Below are positions 63,996 through 64,000 of a stretch of 64,000 nucleotides of DNA, piece after piece. This DNA comes from Antilocapra americana. Taxonomy: Eukaryota > Chordata > Mammalia > Artiodactyla > Antilocapridae. The position numbers and the translations under genes are program-made. The stretch's first letter is position 1; every line of letters begins with the position of its first letter. The notes beneath the pieces were generated by a model. The model saw only the letters and a program-made list of their open reading frames with translations. It was not told the DNA's origin and made no database searches. The stretch is taken from the NCBI GenBank assembly GCA_007570785.1, contig ML664173.1, forward strand, positions 13,859,933 through 13,923,932, written 5' to 3'.

Positions 63996-64000
63996 AAGGA

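Overview
The window is nuclear DNA of a ruminant (cattle, sheep, goat or close relative). The diagnosis rests on repeats: about 14 copies or pieces of the tRNA-headed Bov-tA/BovA2 SINE, 7 fragments of the RTE-type LINE Bov-B, and 6 cetartiodactyl CHR-1/CHR-2 SINEs, on top of an older eutherian layer of L2, MIR, L1M, MER5A-like and MLT1-like relics. I cannot name the species or chromosome.

I find no protein-coding exon I can support. The long open frames, up to about 300 codons, lie in GC-rich unique DNA or run through SINE, L2 or Bov-B copies, and none shows a recognisable protein family or an exon chain with shared phase. The window therefore reads as intergenic or long-intron sequence. The clearest gene-derived item is a truncated 5S rRNA pseudogene at 6452-6545.

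Layout. 0-13 kb: an ERV LTR (865-1368), Bov-tA copies, the 5S relic, a Bov-B fragment and a possible muscle-type enhancer near 10.15 kb. 13-24 kb: MIR and L2 relics, an L1 3' end, then CHR-1 and CHR-2 SINEs with readable target-site duplications, and a Bov-B piece lying inside an older L1 relic. 24-37 kb: a second copy of the LTR family (minus strand), L1M 3' relics, another CHR-1 with a target-site duplication, a Bov-B tail and a minus-strand L2. 37-49 kb: a long TG/CG tract, three Bov-tA copies, regulatory-looking unique DNA at 39.5 and 41.6-42.1 kb, an unrelated LTR (44.1 kb), a G-rich tract, a CpG-enriched patch with a perfect hairpin (46.4-46.7 kb) and a third copy of the LTR family (47.2 kb). 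49-64 kb: a Bov-tA nested inside another in inverted orientation, then a repeat-poor 3.3 kb block (49.6-52.9 kb) and a second one (59.3-62.05 kb), an MLT1-type LTR, and a terminal TG microsatellite holding a 10-N assembly gap.

If the window has a function, it is most likely regulatory. Motif clusters in unique DNA (MEF2/E-box/TEAD, MARE/AP-1/nuclear receptor, IRF/AP-1, and five RFX X-box-like palindromes) are the parts worth testing. I see no evidence of a novel multi-gene system, CRISPR array or prokaryotic-type operon here.
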